A stretch of 6,808 bases of DNA from an uncultured Ruaniaceae bacterium (GTDB lineage Bacteria; Actinomycetota; Actinomycetes; Actinomycetales; Beutenbergiaceae). Positions within the stretch are counted from its first letter, which is position 1. The number at the start of each line of letters is the position of its first letter. The translations under genes and the position numbers were made by a program. The stretch covers positions 1 through 6,808 of the forward strand of contig CAMXUZ010000304.1 of NCBI GenBank assembly GCA_947251855.1, read 5' to 3'. A model generated the notes under the pieces. It was not told the DNA's origin and did no database searches. It saw only the letters and a program-made list of their open reading frames with translations. Shown here piece by piece: positions 1 through 5,768 of the stretch.

Positions 1-411
1 GCCAGCGCACCCTTCGACGTCGACGATCGTAAGCAGCGCCCGCTCGTGTTCGCCGCCGAGACGGCCGATCCGGACAGCCTCCGAGCGCTCCAGGAAGTGG
101 CGGAGGTGGTCGTGTGCGGAGAAGTCTCCGGCGGGGTGGACCTGCAGCGGATGGCTGCGGAGTTGGCGGCGCGCGGGTTGCACCAAGTTCTGTGCGAGGG
201 TGGGCCGACCCTGTTCGGCTCCTTACTCGCCGCAGACCTCGTGGATGAACTTTGCCTCACGATCAGCCCCCTGCTCGTGGGGGGCCGCTCGCGGCGGATC
301 ACCACCAGCCACGCCGAGCACGTGCACAACATGGGGTTGGTGAACACTCTGCGGGGTGGGGCGATGCTGTTCCTGCGGTACTGCCGCACCCTTGGGCCCG
401 AGCCGGCCTGA
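1..411 (+). CDS. RibD C-terminal-domain protein (pyrimidine reductase / DHFR-like fold), 5' end outside window
   Basis: The reading frame is open from base 1, so the gene starts upstream; 136 residues are visible, ending at TGA 409-411. The family reduces pyrimidine or related substrates with NADPH; in riboflavin synthesis RibD's C-terminal domain reduces the ribosyl group of the deaminated pyrimidine. Visible hallmarks are the [20 protein letters not shown] stretch (Glu at codon 66 of the visible part) followed by ISPLLVGG, the typical strand-loop-helix that lines the NADPH site, and a C-terminal strand MLFLRYCR. No deaminase domain is visible, but it would be upstream if present. Standalone RibD_C proteins are common in actinobacteria and often have no proven substrate, so assigning it to riboflavin synthesis would be inference. 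The 52-bp gap to metG and the -10 box there suggest that metG has its own promoter. Confidence 0.85.
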   Translation, partial: ASAPFDVDDRKQRPLVFAAETADPDSLRALQEVAEVVVCGEVSGGVDLQRMAAELAARGLHQVLCEGGPTLFGSLLAADLVDELCLTISPLLVGGRSRRITTSHAEHVHNMGLVNTLRGGAMLFLRYCRTLGPEPA

Positions 412-449
412 TTCCGGCACGTGTGGGCGCGCAACTGGTCCGCGACCTC

Positions 450-455
450 TAAGCT
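450..455 (+). promoter_or_regulatory. Candidate -10 box of metG (TAAGCT)
   Basis: TAAGCT fits the actinobacterial sigma-A -10 pattern TANNNT. Only eight bases separate it from ATG 464, so a start point 6-9 bases downstream would fall at or just before the ATG and give a leaderless mRNA. I see no convincing -35 hexamer 16-18 bases upstream, which is common in such promoters. Confidence is moderate because the motif is short. Confidence 0.45.
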
Positions 456-463
456 GGGGAGTC

Positions 464-2257
464 ATGACCCACATTCTTTCCGCCGTCGCCTGGCCGTACG
501 CAAACGGTCCGCGCCACATCGGCCATGTCGCAGGTTTTGGTGTTCCCTCTGACGTGTTCAGCCGGTATATGCGAATGGCGGGTCACGATGTATTGATGGT
601 CTCGGGGACCGACGAGCACGGTACTCCGATCCTCGTCCAGGCGGAGACGGAAGGTGTGGGACCGCAGGAACTCGCCGATCGATACAACCGGGTGATCGCC
701 GAGGACCTCACCTCGCTGGGGTTGAGCTACGACCTGTTCACCCGCACGACGACGGGCAACCATTACTCCGTGGTGCAGGAGATGTTCAAAACGGTGCACC
801 AGAACGGCTACCTCATCGAACGAGCGACGATGGGCGCGGTCTCCCCCTCCACGGGCCGGACGTTGCCGGACCGGTACATCGAGGGGACCTGCCCGATCTG
901 CGGTTACGACGGCGCGCGCGGGGACCAATGCGATAACTGCGGCAACCAACTCGATCCGATCGACCTGAAGAACCCGATCTCCCGGATCAACGGGGAGAAG
1001 CCGAAATTCGTCGAATCGAACCACTTCTTCCTCGACCTGCCCGCGCTCACCGAGGCCCTGGGGGCGTGGCTCGATACGCGCAGCGCGTGGCGTCCCAACG
1101 TCATCAACTTCTCGCGGAACCTCCTTGGCGATATGAAGCCGCGGGCGATGACCCGCGATATCGACTGGGGTATCCCCGTTCCGATCGAGGGGTGGGAGAA
1201 CAACCCGAACAAGCGGCTGTACGTGTGGTTCGACGCCGTCGTCGGCTACCTGTCGGCGTCAGTGGAATGGGCGCGCCGGTTCGGCGCGGGAGACGAGTGG
1301 CAGGCGTGGTGGTCCGACCCGACGGCCCAGTCCTATTACTTCATGGGCAAGGACAACATCACCTTCCATTCCCAGATCTGGCCCGCTGAGCTCCTCGCCT
1401 ACGACGGCCGCGGCGCCCACGGCGGACAGCCCGGCCCTTTCGGCACCCTCGAACTGCCGACCGAGGTCGTCGCGAGCGAATTCCTCACCACCGAGGGCAA
1501 ACAGTTCTCCTCCTCCCGAGGCGTGGTCATCTACGTGCGGGACATGCTCGCCCGCTACCAGCCCGACGCGCTGAGGTACTTCATCGCCGTCGCCGGCCCG
1601 GAATCCCACGACTCGGACTTCACCTGGTCGGAGTTCTACCGCCGCACGAACGACGAGCTCGTCGCCGGCTGGGGCAACCTCGTCAACCGCACCGCGAACC
1701 TCATCCACAAGAACTTCGGCGAGATCCCCGCCGCCGACCTCACCGACGCGGACCGAGCGCTGCTCGCGCAGGTCAACTCCGGGTTCGAGAAGGTGGGCGA
1801 GCTGCTGGGAACCCACCGCCAACGCGCGGCGATCAACGAAGCGATGCACCTGGTGGCGGAGACGAACAAGTACCTGTCCGATACCGCGCCGTGGAAGCTC
1901 AAGGAAGACCGGGACCGTCAAGGAGCCGTGCTGTTCACCGCTGCCCAGGCGATCAGCGACCTCAATACGATGCTCTCCCCGTTCCTGCCACATTCCTCGC
2001 AGGCGGTGCACGAGACCTTCGGCGGCAGCGGCCTCATCGCGCCGCAGCCGAGGATCGATGAGGTGACCGACCTCGACGATCCCACCTTCGAGTACCCGAT
2101 CATCACCGGCGATTACGCGTCGATGAAGGGCACGTGGGCGCGCCGGGACCTCACGCCTGGAACCACCGTGGGGAAACCTTCCCCGGTGTTCACGAAACTC
2201 GATGAGAGTATCGTCGAGGAGGAACTCGAGCGCCTGCGCGCCCAGGGCGAAGGTTAA
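464..2257 (+). CDS. metG: Methionyl-tRNA synthetase
   Basis: This cytoplasmic class I enzyme charges tRNA-Met and initiator tRNA with methionine using ATP. The product is 597 residues. The Rossmann signature is HIGH at residues 18-21 after the conserved [10 protein letters not shown] four-cysteine zinc knuckle sits in the connective insertion (C143, C146, C156, C159; CX2C-X9-CX2C), as in the E. coli-type enzyme. WFDAVVGY and FMGKDN follow, then the KMSKS-loop equivalent at about 347-351, which reads QFSSS after K346. The anticodon-binding helical domain follows ([13 protein letters not shown]). There is no C-terminal Trbp111/EMAP-like tRNA-binding domain, which explains the length below that of E. 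coli MetRS (about 677). ATG 464 was chosen because the homologous start [12 protein letters not shown] lies there; an upstream in-frame ATG at 356 would overlap the previous gene and add unrelated sequence. The GGGGAG just upstream is only two bases from the ATG, too close for a normal ribosome site. Confidence 0.97.
   Translation: MTHILSAVAWPYANGPRHIGHVAGFGVPSDVFSRYMRMAGHDVLMVSGTDEHGTPILVQAETEGVGPQELADRYNRVIAEDLTSLGLSYDLFTRTTTGNHYSVVQEMFKTVHQNGYLIERATMGAVSPSTGRTLPDRYIEGTCPICGYDGARGDQCDNCGNQLDPIDLKNPISRINGEKPKFVESNHFFLDLPALTEALGAWLDTRSAWRPNVINFSRNLLGDMKPRAMTRDIDWGIPVPIEGWENNPNKRLYVWFDAVVGYLSASVEWARRFGAGDEWQAWWSDPTAQSYYFMGKDNITFHSQIWPAELLAYDGRGAHGGQPGPFGTLELPTEVVASEFLTTEGKQFSSSRGVVIYVRDMLARYQPDALRYFIAVAGPESHDSDFTWSEFYRRTNDELVAGWGNLVNRTANLIHKNFGEIPAADLTDADRALLAQVNSGFEKVGELLGTHRQRAAINEAMHLVAETNKYLSDTAPWKLKEDRDRQGAVLFTAAQAISDLNTMLSPFLPHSSQAVHETFGGSGLIAPQPRIDEVTDLDDPTFEYPIITGDYASMKGTWARRDLTPGTTVGKPSPVFTKLDESIVEEELERLRAQGEG
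2249..2253 (+). promoter_or_regulatory. Ribosome binding site of tatD inside the metG end
   Basis: GAAGG lies eight bases before ATG 2262, within the last codons of metG. A second purine run, AAGGA at 2256-2260, is only one base from the ATG and is too close to work. The placement supports translation coupled to metG. Confidence 0.45.
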
Positions 2258-2261
2258 GGAT

Positions 2262-3173
2262 ATGGCGAAGGTCCCGACGCTGGCCGCAGCGCCCGAGCCG
2301 CTGCCCACCCGCGTGGTCGACAACCACACCCACCTGGAGTCGATCCCGTTACGGCTGGGGCAGGAACCGGCTGCGGGCGGGGTGGATGTGACGGAGTACC
2401 TCACTGCCGCCCATGGCGTAGGGGTGGACCGGATCGTCCAGGTCGGGTGCGACGTGGAATCTGCCCGCGCCTCCCTCGATATGCCTTCGGGCCCGGCGGC
2501 CCGGCTCCGGGTGGGAGTGGCCCTGCACCCCAACGAGGTCGTCGCCCACCACCGGGTGCGCGAAGAATCGCCGGACGGGTTGGCCCCCACGTTCCTGGCG
2601 CGCCACGAGATCCCCTACGACGAAGCGTTCGCCGAGATCAGCGACCTTGCTCGGCACTCGCGGGTCTGCACGATCGCCGAGACGGGCCTCGACTACTTCC
2701 GGGCCGGGGAACGCGGCCGAGCATTGCAGCGTGCGGCGTTTCGCGATCACATCGCCCTGGCGAAGGAACTCGGCCTGCCGATGCAGATCCATGACCGGGA
2801 CGCCCACGCCGATGTGCTGCAGGTGCTCGACGCCGACGGCGCGCCCGAGGTGACCATCCTCCACTCCTTCTCCGGCGACGCGGAATTCGCCGAGGAGTGC
2901 CTCAGGCGGGGCTTCTTCCTCTCCTTCTCGGGCACGGTGACGTTCAAGAATGCCCGCGATCTTCGGCAGGCCGCGGTGGGCGTACCCGCCGACCGGCTCC
3001 TGGTGGAGACCGACGCCCCGTACCTCACCCCGGAGCCGAACCGGGGCCGGGTGAACGCGCCCTTCCAACTGCCGCACACCATCCGGTTCCTCGCCGACCT
3101 TCGAGAGGAAGCGCTGGAGGGGTTCTGCTCGCAGATTTCTCGTCTCTCTGAGAGGCTGTACGGGCCGTTTTAA
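2262..3173 (+). CDS. tatD: TatD-family metal-dependent hydrolase (DNase)
   Basis: This is a TIM-barrel amidohydrolase-fold enzyme of 303 residues; family members are Mg-dependent DNases tied to DNA repair or quality control. Metal ligands can be read in order: HxH at H22/H24 (VVDNHTHLE), E140 (AETGLDYFR, the GETGLD motif with Ala for Gly), H177 (QIHDRD), H201 (HSFSGD) and D251 (VETDAPYLTPEPNRG). VALHPNEV is the conserved strand between the first metal site and E140. The set is complete, so the enzyme should be active. It starts four bases after the metG stop and is almost certainly co-transcribed with it, an arrangement common in actinobacteria. ATG 2262 is preferred; an in-frame ATG at 2202 would run deep into metG and encode unrelated residues. 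The gene ends at TAA 3171-3173. The physiological substrate in actinobacteria is not known from the sequence. Confidence 0.94.
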   Translation: MAKVPTLAAAPEPLPTRVVDNHTHLESIPLRLGQEPAAGGVDVTEYLTAAHGVGVDRIVQVGCDVESARASLDMPSGPAARLRVGVALHPNEVVAHHRVREESPDGLAPTFLARHEIPYDEAFAEISDLARHSRVCTIAETGLDYFRAGERGRALQRAAFRDHIALAKELGLPMQIHDRDAHADVLQVLDADGAPEVTILHSFSGDAEFAEECLRRGFFLSFSGTVTFKNARDLRQAAVGVPADRLLVETDAPYLTPEPNRGRVNAPFQLPHTIRFLADLREEALEGFCSQISRLSERLYGPF

Positions 3174-3178
3174 TTCGT

Positions 3179-3184
3179 TAAGAT
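3179..3184 (+). promoter_or_regulatory. Candidate -10 box upstream of the DUF348-G5-SLT gene (TAAGAT)
   Basis: TAAGAT matches the TANNNT -10 pattern and lies six bases after the tatD stop. A start point near 3190 would give a leader of about 20 bases carrying the AAGGA ribosome site. No good -35 hexamer is visible at 16-18 bases. If real, this promoter would exclude ATG 3183 as the start, because that codon would lie inside the -10. Confidence 0.4.
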
Positions 3185-3202
3185 GTTCGCAGAGTGCCAG
3201 TT

Positions 3203-3207
3203 AAGGA
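3203..3207 (+). promoter_or_regulatory. Ribosome binding site that selects GTG 3213
   Basis: AAGGA stands five bases before GTG 3213, ideal spacing. No comparable purine run precedes the alternative in-frame ATG at 3183. It therefore decides the start of the DUF348-G5-SLT gene. Confidence 0.7.
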
Positions 3208-3212
3208 TCGGT

Positions 3213-4313
3213 GTGGACGAACAAGACTCCTCTTACGCTGCAGTGCCCGCGTCTCGGGGCACTGACCCGTACGCAAACGTCACCCGCCGCGAGCTGCGTG
3301 AGCTCCAGTCGAAAGAGCGCACGAGTACAGCAGGGCGTCGGAGCGCGTGGCGCAAAGGCGCAGCGGTCGCCGTCGCCCTCGGGCTCGCCGCCGGCACCTA
3401 CGGTTTCGTCTCGACGACCTCGGGTGAACAGCACTTCGCCTCCCTCACGGCGGCAGCGGAGGACGAATCCGCACCGGAACCGGTCCGCACCGGATCCGTC
3501 TCCCGCAGCGTCGACCGATTCCCGCTGGACGACGCTACGCAGCGGACCATCACCGTCGTCGTCGATGGGGAAGAGCAGGAGATCACCACCCGGGCGCGCA
3601 CGCTCGCGGAAGCGCTCGCGGACGCAGAGATCGAGGTGAGCGCGCACGACGAGGTGAGCGCACCGATGAACGGCGAACCCGTCGACGCCACGATCACCCG
3701 CGTGTCCCATACGATCGAGGTGGTGGAGGAAGAGATCCCGTTCAGCACGACGCGGCGCGAAACGGACTCGCTCACCAAAGGTACCGAGAAGGTGGAGACC
3801 AAGGGGCAATCGGGCGAGCGCACGACCACCAAGCGGGTGCTGACCAAGGGCGGTGAGGTCATCGGCGAAGAGATCCTCGCGGAGGCGGTGGGAGCTGAGC
3901 CGGTCGATGAAGTCGTGCTCGTGGGTACCAAGCCCGAACCTGCGCCGGTGACCGCGAGTGAAAGCAGCGACGGGTCGAGCAGTGGCGGGTCGAGTGGCAC
4001 CACCCACTCGGGCGAATCCCCTCGCGGAATCGCGCAGGGAATGCTCTCCAGCCACGGGTGGGGCGATGACCAATGGTCCTGCTTGAACAACCTCTGGCAA
4101 CGGGAGAGTGGCTGGAACCCCTCCGCCTCGAACCCCTCTTCCGGGGCGTACGGCATCCCCCAGGCGCTACCCGGCTCGAAGATGGCCAGCGCGGGAAGTG
4201 ACTGGCGCACGAATCCGGCCACCCAGATCAAATGGGGGCTGGGCTATATCAAGGGTCGCTACGGATCTCCGTGCGGGGCGTGGGCCCATTCTCAAAGCGT
4301 GGGCTGGTACTGA
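3213..4313 (+). CDS. DUF348-G5-SLT cell-wall lytic transglycosylase (RpfB-like stalk)
   Basis: This 366-residue envelope protein probably cleaves peptidoglycan glycan strands. A basic cytoplasmic N-terminus (about 1-48, with TRRELRELQ) leads to a hydrophobic segment at about 49-67 that acts as signal or anchor. One ubiquitin-like DUF348 unit covers about 111-164 (TITVVVDGEEQEITTRARTL). A G5 domain covers about 165-240 (TIEVVEEEIPF, GERTTTKRV, VGTKPEP). A Ser/Gly-rich linker runs from about 244 to 270. The C-terminal head (about 272-366) has a lysozyme-like SLT layout: candidate catalytic E298 in QRESGWNPSA, SSGAYGIPQA, then GYIKGRYGSPCGAW, with C290 and C354 as a likely disulphide. The head is not the Rpf domain, although the stalk matches that of the next gene. 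Start GTG 3213 fits AAGGA at five bases; ATG 3183 would add ten residues. The gap to tatD is 39 bp. Its substrate preference is not visible. Confidence 0.87.
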   Translation: MDEQDSSYAAVPASRGTDPYANVTRRELRELQSKERTSTAGRRSAWRKGAAVAVALGLAAGTYGFVSTTSGEQHFASLTAAAEDESAPEPVRTGSVSRSVDRFPLDDATQRTITVVVDGEEQEITTRARTLAEALADAEIEVSAHDEVSAPMNGEPVDATITRVSHTIEVVEEEIPFSTTRRETDSLTKGTEKVETKGQSGERTTTKRVLTKGGEVIGEEILAEAVGAEPVDEVVLVGTKPEPAPVTASESSDGSSSGGSSGTTHSGESPRGIAQGMLSSHGWGDDQWSCLNNLWQRESGWNPSASNPSSGAYGIPQALPGSKMASAGSDWRTNPATQIKWGLGYIKGRYGSPCGAWAHSQSVGWY

Positions 4314-4332
4314 CCCCTCTTTTCCCGGCTAG

Positions 4333-4353
4333 AGCGGTGTGATCCACCTCGCT
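4333..4353 (+). terminator. Weak imperfect hairpin after the DUF348-G5-SLT gene
   Basis: AGCG (4333-4336) pairs with CGCT (4350-4353), and GTG (4337-4339) with CAC (4345-4347), with a two-base bulge. Only AAGTTTC follows, not a run of T, so termination here is a guess based on position 20 bases after the stop. Confidence 0.2.
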
Positions 4354-4392
4354 AAGTTTCGGTGAGTTGTCGCACAGGGCGGCAGCGAAAAG

Positions 4393-4408
4393 GTGACAAT
4401 TCGATAAC
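4393..4408 (+). promoter_or_regulatory. Possible MtrA binding site overlapping the rpfB -35
   Basis: GTGAC-N6-ATAAC fits the direct repeat RTAAC-N6-RTAAC described for the MtrA response regulator in Corynebacterium and Streptomyces, with one mismatch (G for A at the third base). MtrA is known to act on rpf genes in corynebacteria and mycobacteria. The assignment is inference from a short motif. Confidence 0.35.
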
Positions 4409-4422
4409 GGTGGCGTTAGGGT
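4393..4422 (+). promoter_or_regulatory. Candidate rpfB promoter (GTGACA / TAGGGT)
   Basis: GTGACA (4393-4398) resembles the -35 consensus TTGACA at four of six bases, and TAGGGT (4417-4422) fits the actinobacterial TANNNT -10, with an 18-base spacer. A start near 4429 would give a leader of about 100 bases containing both inverted repeats. It is the best promoter match in the window. Confidence 0.55.
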
Positions 4423-4435
4423 CGCGTAGGTTCTG

Positions 4436-4468
4436 ACGCCTGCGGGCGGCAGGTACGTGCGCAGGCGT
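4436..4468 (+). repeat. Perfect 9-bp inverted repeat in the rpfB leader
   Basis: ACGCCTGCG (4436-4444) is the exact reverse complement of CGCAGGCGT (4460-4468), with a 15-base loop. It would start about seven bases into the predicted mRNA. No T run follows, so it is not an intrinsic terminator; a 5' stabilising stem or part of a cis-regulatory RNA is possible. Confidence 0.6.
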
Positions 4469-4531
4469 ACGCGCATTCACTTCCTAGCGGGAGGACAAGG
4501 AATCCCGCGTGAGATGAGGACGCCCCTTTGA
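4457..4531 (+). CDS. Possible 24-codon leader ORF overlapping the rpfB start
   Basis: The frame runs from GTG 4457 to TGA 4529-4531 and encodes an Arg-rich peptide beginning MRRRTRIHF. Its stop overlaps the rpfB start as TTGA, the layout typical of translational coupling. A nested ATG at 4514 in the same frame would make a five-residue peptide. The ribosome site before GTG 4457 is poor (AGG three bases away), and short open frames arise by chance in GC-rich DNA. I list it because of the exact stop/start overlap. Confidence 0.2.
   Translation: MRRRTRIHFLAGGQGIPREMRTPL
4487..4508 (+). repeat. Perfect 6-bp inverted repeat just before the rpfB ribosome site
   Basis: GCGGGA (4487-4492) pairs with TCCCGC (4503-4508). 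The ten-base loop GGACAAGGAA is purine-rich and could itself pair with 16S rRNA. The stem ends nine bases before the AGGA used for TTG 4528. Confidence 0.45.
4517..4520 (+). promoter_or_regulatory. Ribosome binding site that selects TTG 4528
   Basis: AGGA (within GATGAGGA) stands seven bases before TTG 4528. An in-frame stop at 4510-4512 closes the frame upstream. The only other nearby start, GTG 4543, would be 22 bases from this site and has none of its own, so the rare TTG codon is the best start. Confidence 0.65.
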
Positions 4532-5703
4532 CTACTAACTCCGTGGAAACAACTGACAAGCCCAAGCGGCGCAAGCTCCTGATCGGAATACTGGGGGCGT
4601 TTGCGCTTCTCCTGGCGGGAGGTGGGGTGGCCGTCGCCGCCGCACACAAGTCTGTCGAGGTCGACCTCGACGGTGAGATCCACTCGATCGGCACGTTCGC
4701 CGGCTCGGTCTCCGGAGCGTTGGAAGAGGTCGGGTTCGAACCCTCGCCTCACGACCACGTCGCGCCCCACCCCGTGGACAAACTTGAAGACGGCGCCACG
4801 ATCGTCATCCGCTCCGCGCATCAGGTCGAATTCGACGCCGATGGTGAGAGCGTCGAGCTGTGGACCATTGGTCGCACCGCGGGCGATGCCCTCGTCGACG
4901 TCGCAGACCGGGGCCGGGACGTGGAGTTCCAGGTCTCCCGCTCCTCTGATGGCCGCCCCGAACTCGCGCTGCCGCTCGTGACTGACGGTGACGTGGTGTT
5001 CAAGGTTGACGGCGAGGAGATCACCGAGGGGTTCTCCGGCACGGTCACGCTCCACGAAGCCCTCGACGAAGCCGGGATCGAACTCGGCGAACGTGACGAG
5101 ACGGTCGTCACCGCCGATGAGGACGGCACGCCCATCGTGACGATCACCCGGATCACGGTGGAGGAGAAGGAGAAGACCGAAACCGTCGAGTTCGAGTCCG
5201 AAACCCGCACGAACTCTGAGAAGTATAAGGACGAGAAGCAGGTCGTGCAGGAGGGCAAGAACGGTGAACGAACCATCGTGACGAAGGTGACGAAGGTCGA
5301 CGGCGAAGTGACCGACAAGGAGGAAGTCTCCAACAAGGTCACCACCGAACCCGTCACCCAGATCACCGAGGTGGGCACCAAGACCCGCCCGGCACCCGAA
5401 CCGGCGGAGAACAGCGGCAGCGGCGGCAGTGGCGACAGCGGCGGGGGCGGGAAGGCCCCGAGCTCCGGGGTGTGGGCAGCACTCGCCCAGTGCGAATCCG
5501 GCGGTAACCCGAGCGCAGTCTCGGCATCGGGAACCTACCACGGGCTCTACCAGTTCTCCGTAGCCACCTGGCAGTCCGTCGGCGGCAGCGGCCTGCCGAG
5601 CCAGGCGAGCGCCGAGGAGCAGACGAAGCGCGCGAAGATGCTTCAGGCTCGCTCCGGATGGGGCCAGTGGCCCGTCTGCTCGCAGAAGATCGGAGTGCGC
5701 TAG
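4528..5703 (+). CDS. rpfB: Resuscitation-promoting factor RpfB
   Basis: This secreted or anchored muralytic protein of 391 residues promotes regrowth of dormant actinobacterial cells by cutting peptidoglycan. After a basic start (KPKRRK) comes a hydrophobic segment at about 17-39. Three DUF348 units follow, at about 40-96, 97-156 and 157-209, then a G5 domain at about 210-285 (VEFESETR, GERTIVTKV, EVGTKTRPAPEP). A Ser/Gly linker covers about 294-313. The Rpf domain at about 314-388 carries the catalytic E323 in AQCESGGNPSA, HGLYQFSVATWQSVGG and GWGQWPVC; C322 and C384 are placed like the disulphide pair of M. tuberculosis RpfB. The domain order is the same as in that protein. The gene starts at TTG, chosen from AGGA at seven bases and an in-frame stop at 4510. 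It is a stalk paralogue of the preceding gene, with its own promoter and a structured leader. TTG start and leader structure would both limit expression. Confidence 0.95.
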   Translation: MTTNSVETTDKPKRRKLLIGILGAFALLLAGGGVAVAAAHKSVEVDLDGEIHSIGTFAGSVSGALEEVGFEPSPHDHVAPHPVDKLEDGATIVIRSAHQVEFDADGESVELWTIGRTAGDALVDVADRGRDVEFQVSRSSDGRPELALPLVTDGDVVFKVDGEEITEGFSGTVTLHEALDEAGIELGERDETVVTADEDGTPIVTITRITVEEKEKTETVEFESETRTNSEKYKDEKQVVQEGKNGERTIVTKVTKVDGEVTDKEEVSNKVTTEPVTQITEVGTKTRPAPEPAENSGSGGSGDSGGGGKAPSSGVWAALAQCESGGNPSAVSASGTYHGLYQFSVATWQSVGGSGLPSQASAEEQTKRAKMLQARSGWGQWPVCSQKIGVR

Positions 5704-5735
5704 CCGCGACTCGCCCCACTCCATGCCCGCGGCTA
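5701..5735 (+). repeat. Perfect 8-bp inverted repeat beginning at the rpfB stop codon
   Basis: TAGCCGCG (5701-5708) is the reverse complement of CGCGGCTA (5728-5735), with a 19-base loop. It contains the TAG stop. No T run follows, so intrinsic termination is doubtful; it may protect the mRNA 3' end or act as a weak terminator. Confidence 0.4.
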
Positions 5736-5739
5736 CGAT
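5734..5739 (+). promoter_or_regulatory. Candidate -10 box of the lactate monooxygenase gene (TACGAT)
   Basis: TACGAT fits TANNNT and would start transcription near 5746, leaving a leader of about 23 bases with the GAGGGAG ribosome site. A possible -35 at 5711-5716 (TCGCCC) is weak. The box overlaps the end of the inverted repeat that begins at the rpfB stop. Confidence 0.35.
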
Positions 5740-5756
5740 CGGGAACAGAACGAGCC

Positions 5757-5763
5757 GAGGGAG
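5757..5763 (+). promoter_or_regulatory. Ribosome binding site of the lactate monooxygenase gene
   Basis: GAGGGAG stands five bases before ATG 5769 and is the strongest such site in the window. It fixes the start upstream of the large hairpin, which must therefore lie in coding sequence. Confidence 0.75.
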
Positions 5764-5768
5764 CACGG

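Larger units (their letters stand above)
4314..4527 (+). other. Regulatory gap before rpfB
   Basis: This is a 214-bp noncoding stretch, far longer than the other gaps here. In order it holds a weak imperfect hairpin (4333-4353), a possible MtrA-type direct repeat over a -35 (4393-4408), a -10 TAGGGT (4417-4422), a perfect 9-bp inverted repeat (4436-4468), a perfect 6-bp inverted repeat (4487-4508) and the ribosome site AGGA (4517-4520). A short open frame (GTG 4457 to TGA 4529-4531) crosses its end. Actinobacterial rpf genes are often preceded by a c-di-AMP (ydaO) riboswitch; I could not match its conserved sequence blocks here. Confidence 0.8.

Noticed and set aside
356..463. Upstream ATG 356 as the metG start
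   Set aside because: It would overlap the preceding gene and add 36 residues unrelated to MetRS; the family N-terminus begins at ATG 464.
1259..2590. Long minus-strand open frame (443 codons) opposite metG and tatD
   Set aside because: Its translation is Arg/Val/Gly-rich with no family motif, it crosses two well-supported genes, and such antisense frames are expected in GC-rich DNA with G/C third positions.
3183..3212. ATG 3183 as the start of the DUF348-G5-SLT gene
   Set aside because: No ribosome site precedes it and it overlaps the candidate -10 TAAGAT; GTG 3213 has AAGGA at ideal spacing.
4340..4527. c-di-AMP (ydaO) riboswitch before rpfB
   Set aside because: Expected from gene context, but I could not match its conserved blocks and the predicted leader of about 100 bases is short for the class. 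Only an Infernal search can settle it.
5363..5470. Short GGC/AGC repeats at the end of the rpfB G5 region as a tandem DNA repeat
   Set aside because: They encode the Ser/Gly linker between the G5 and Rpf domains and have no regular DNA period.
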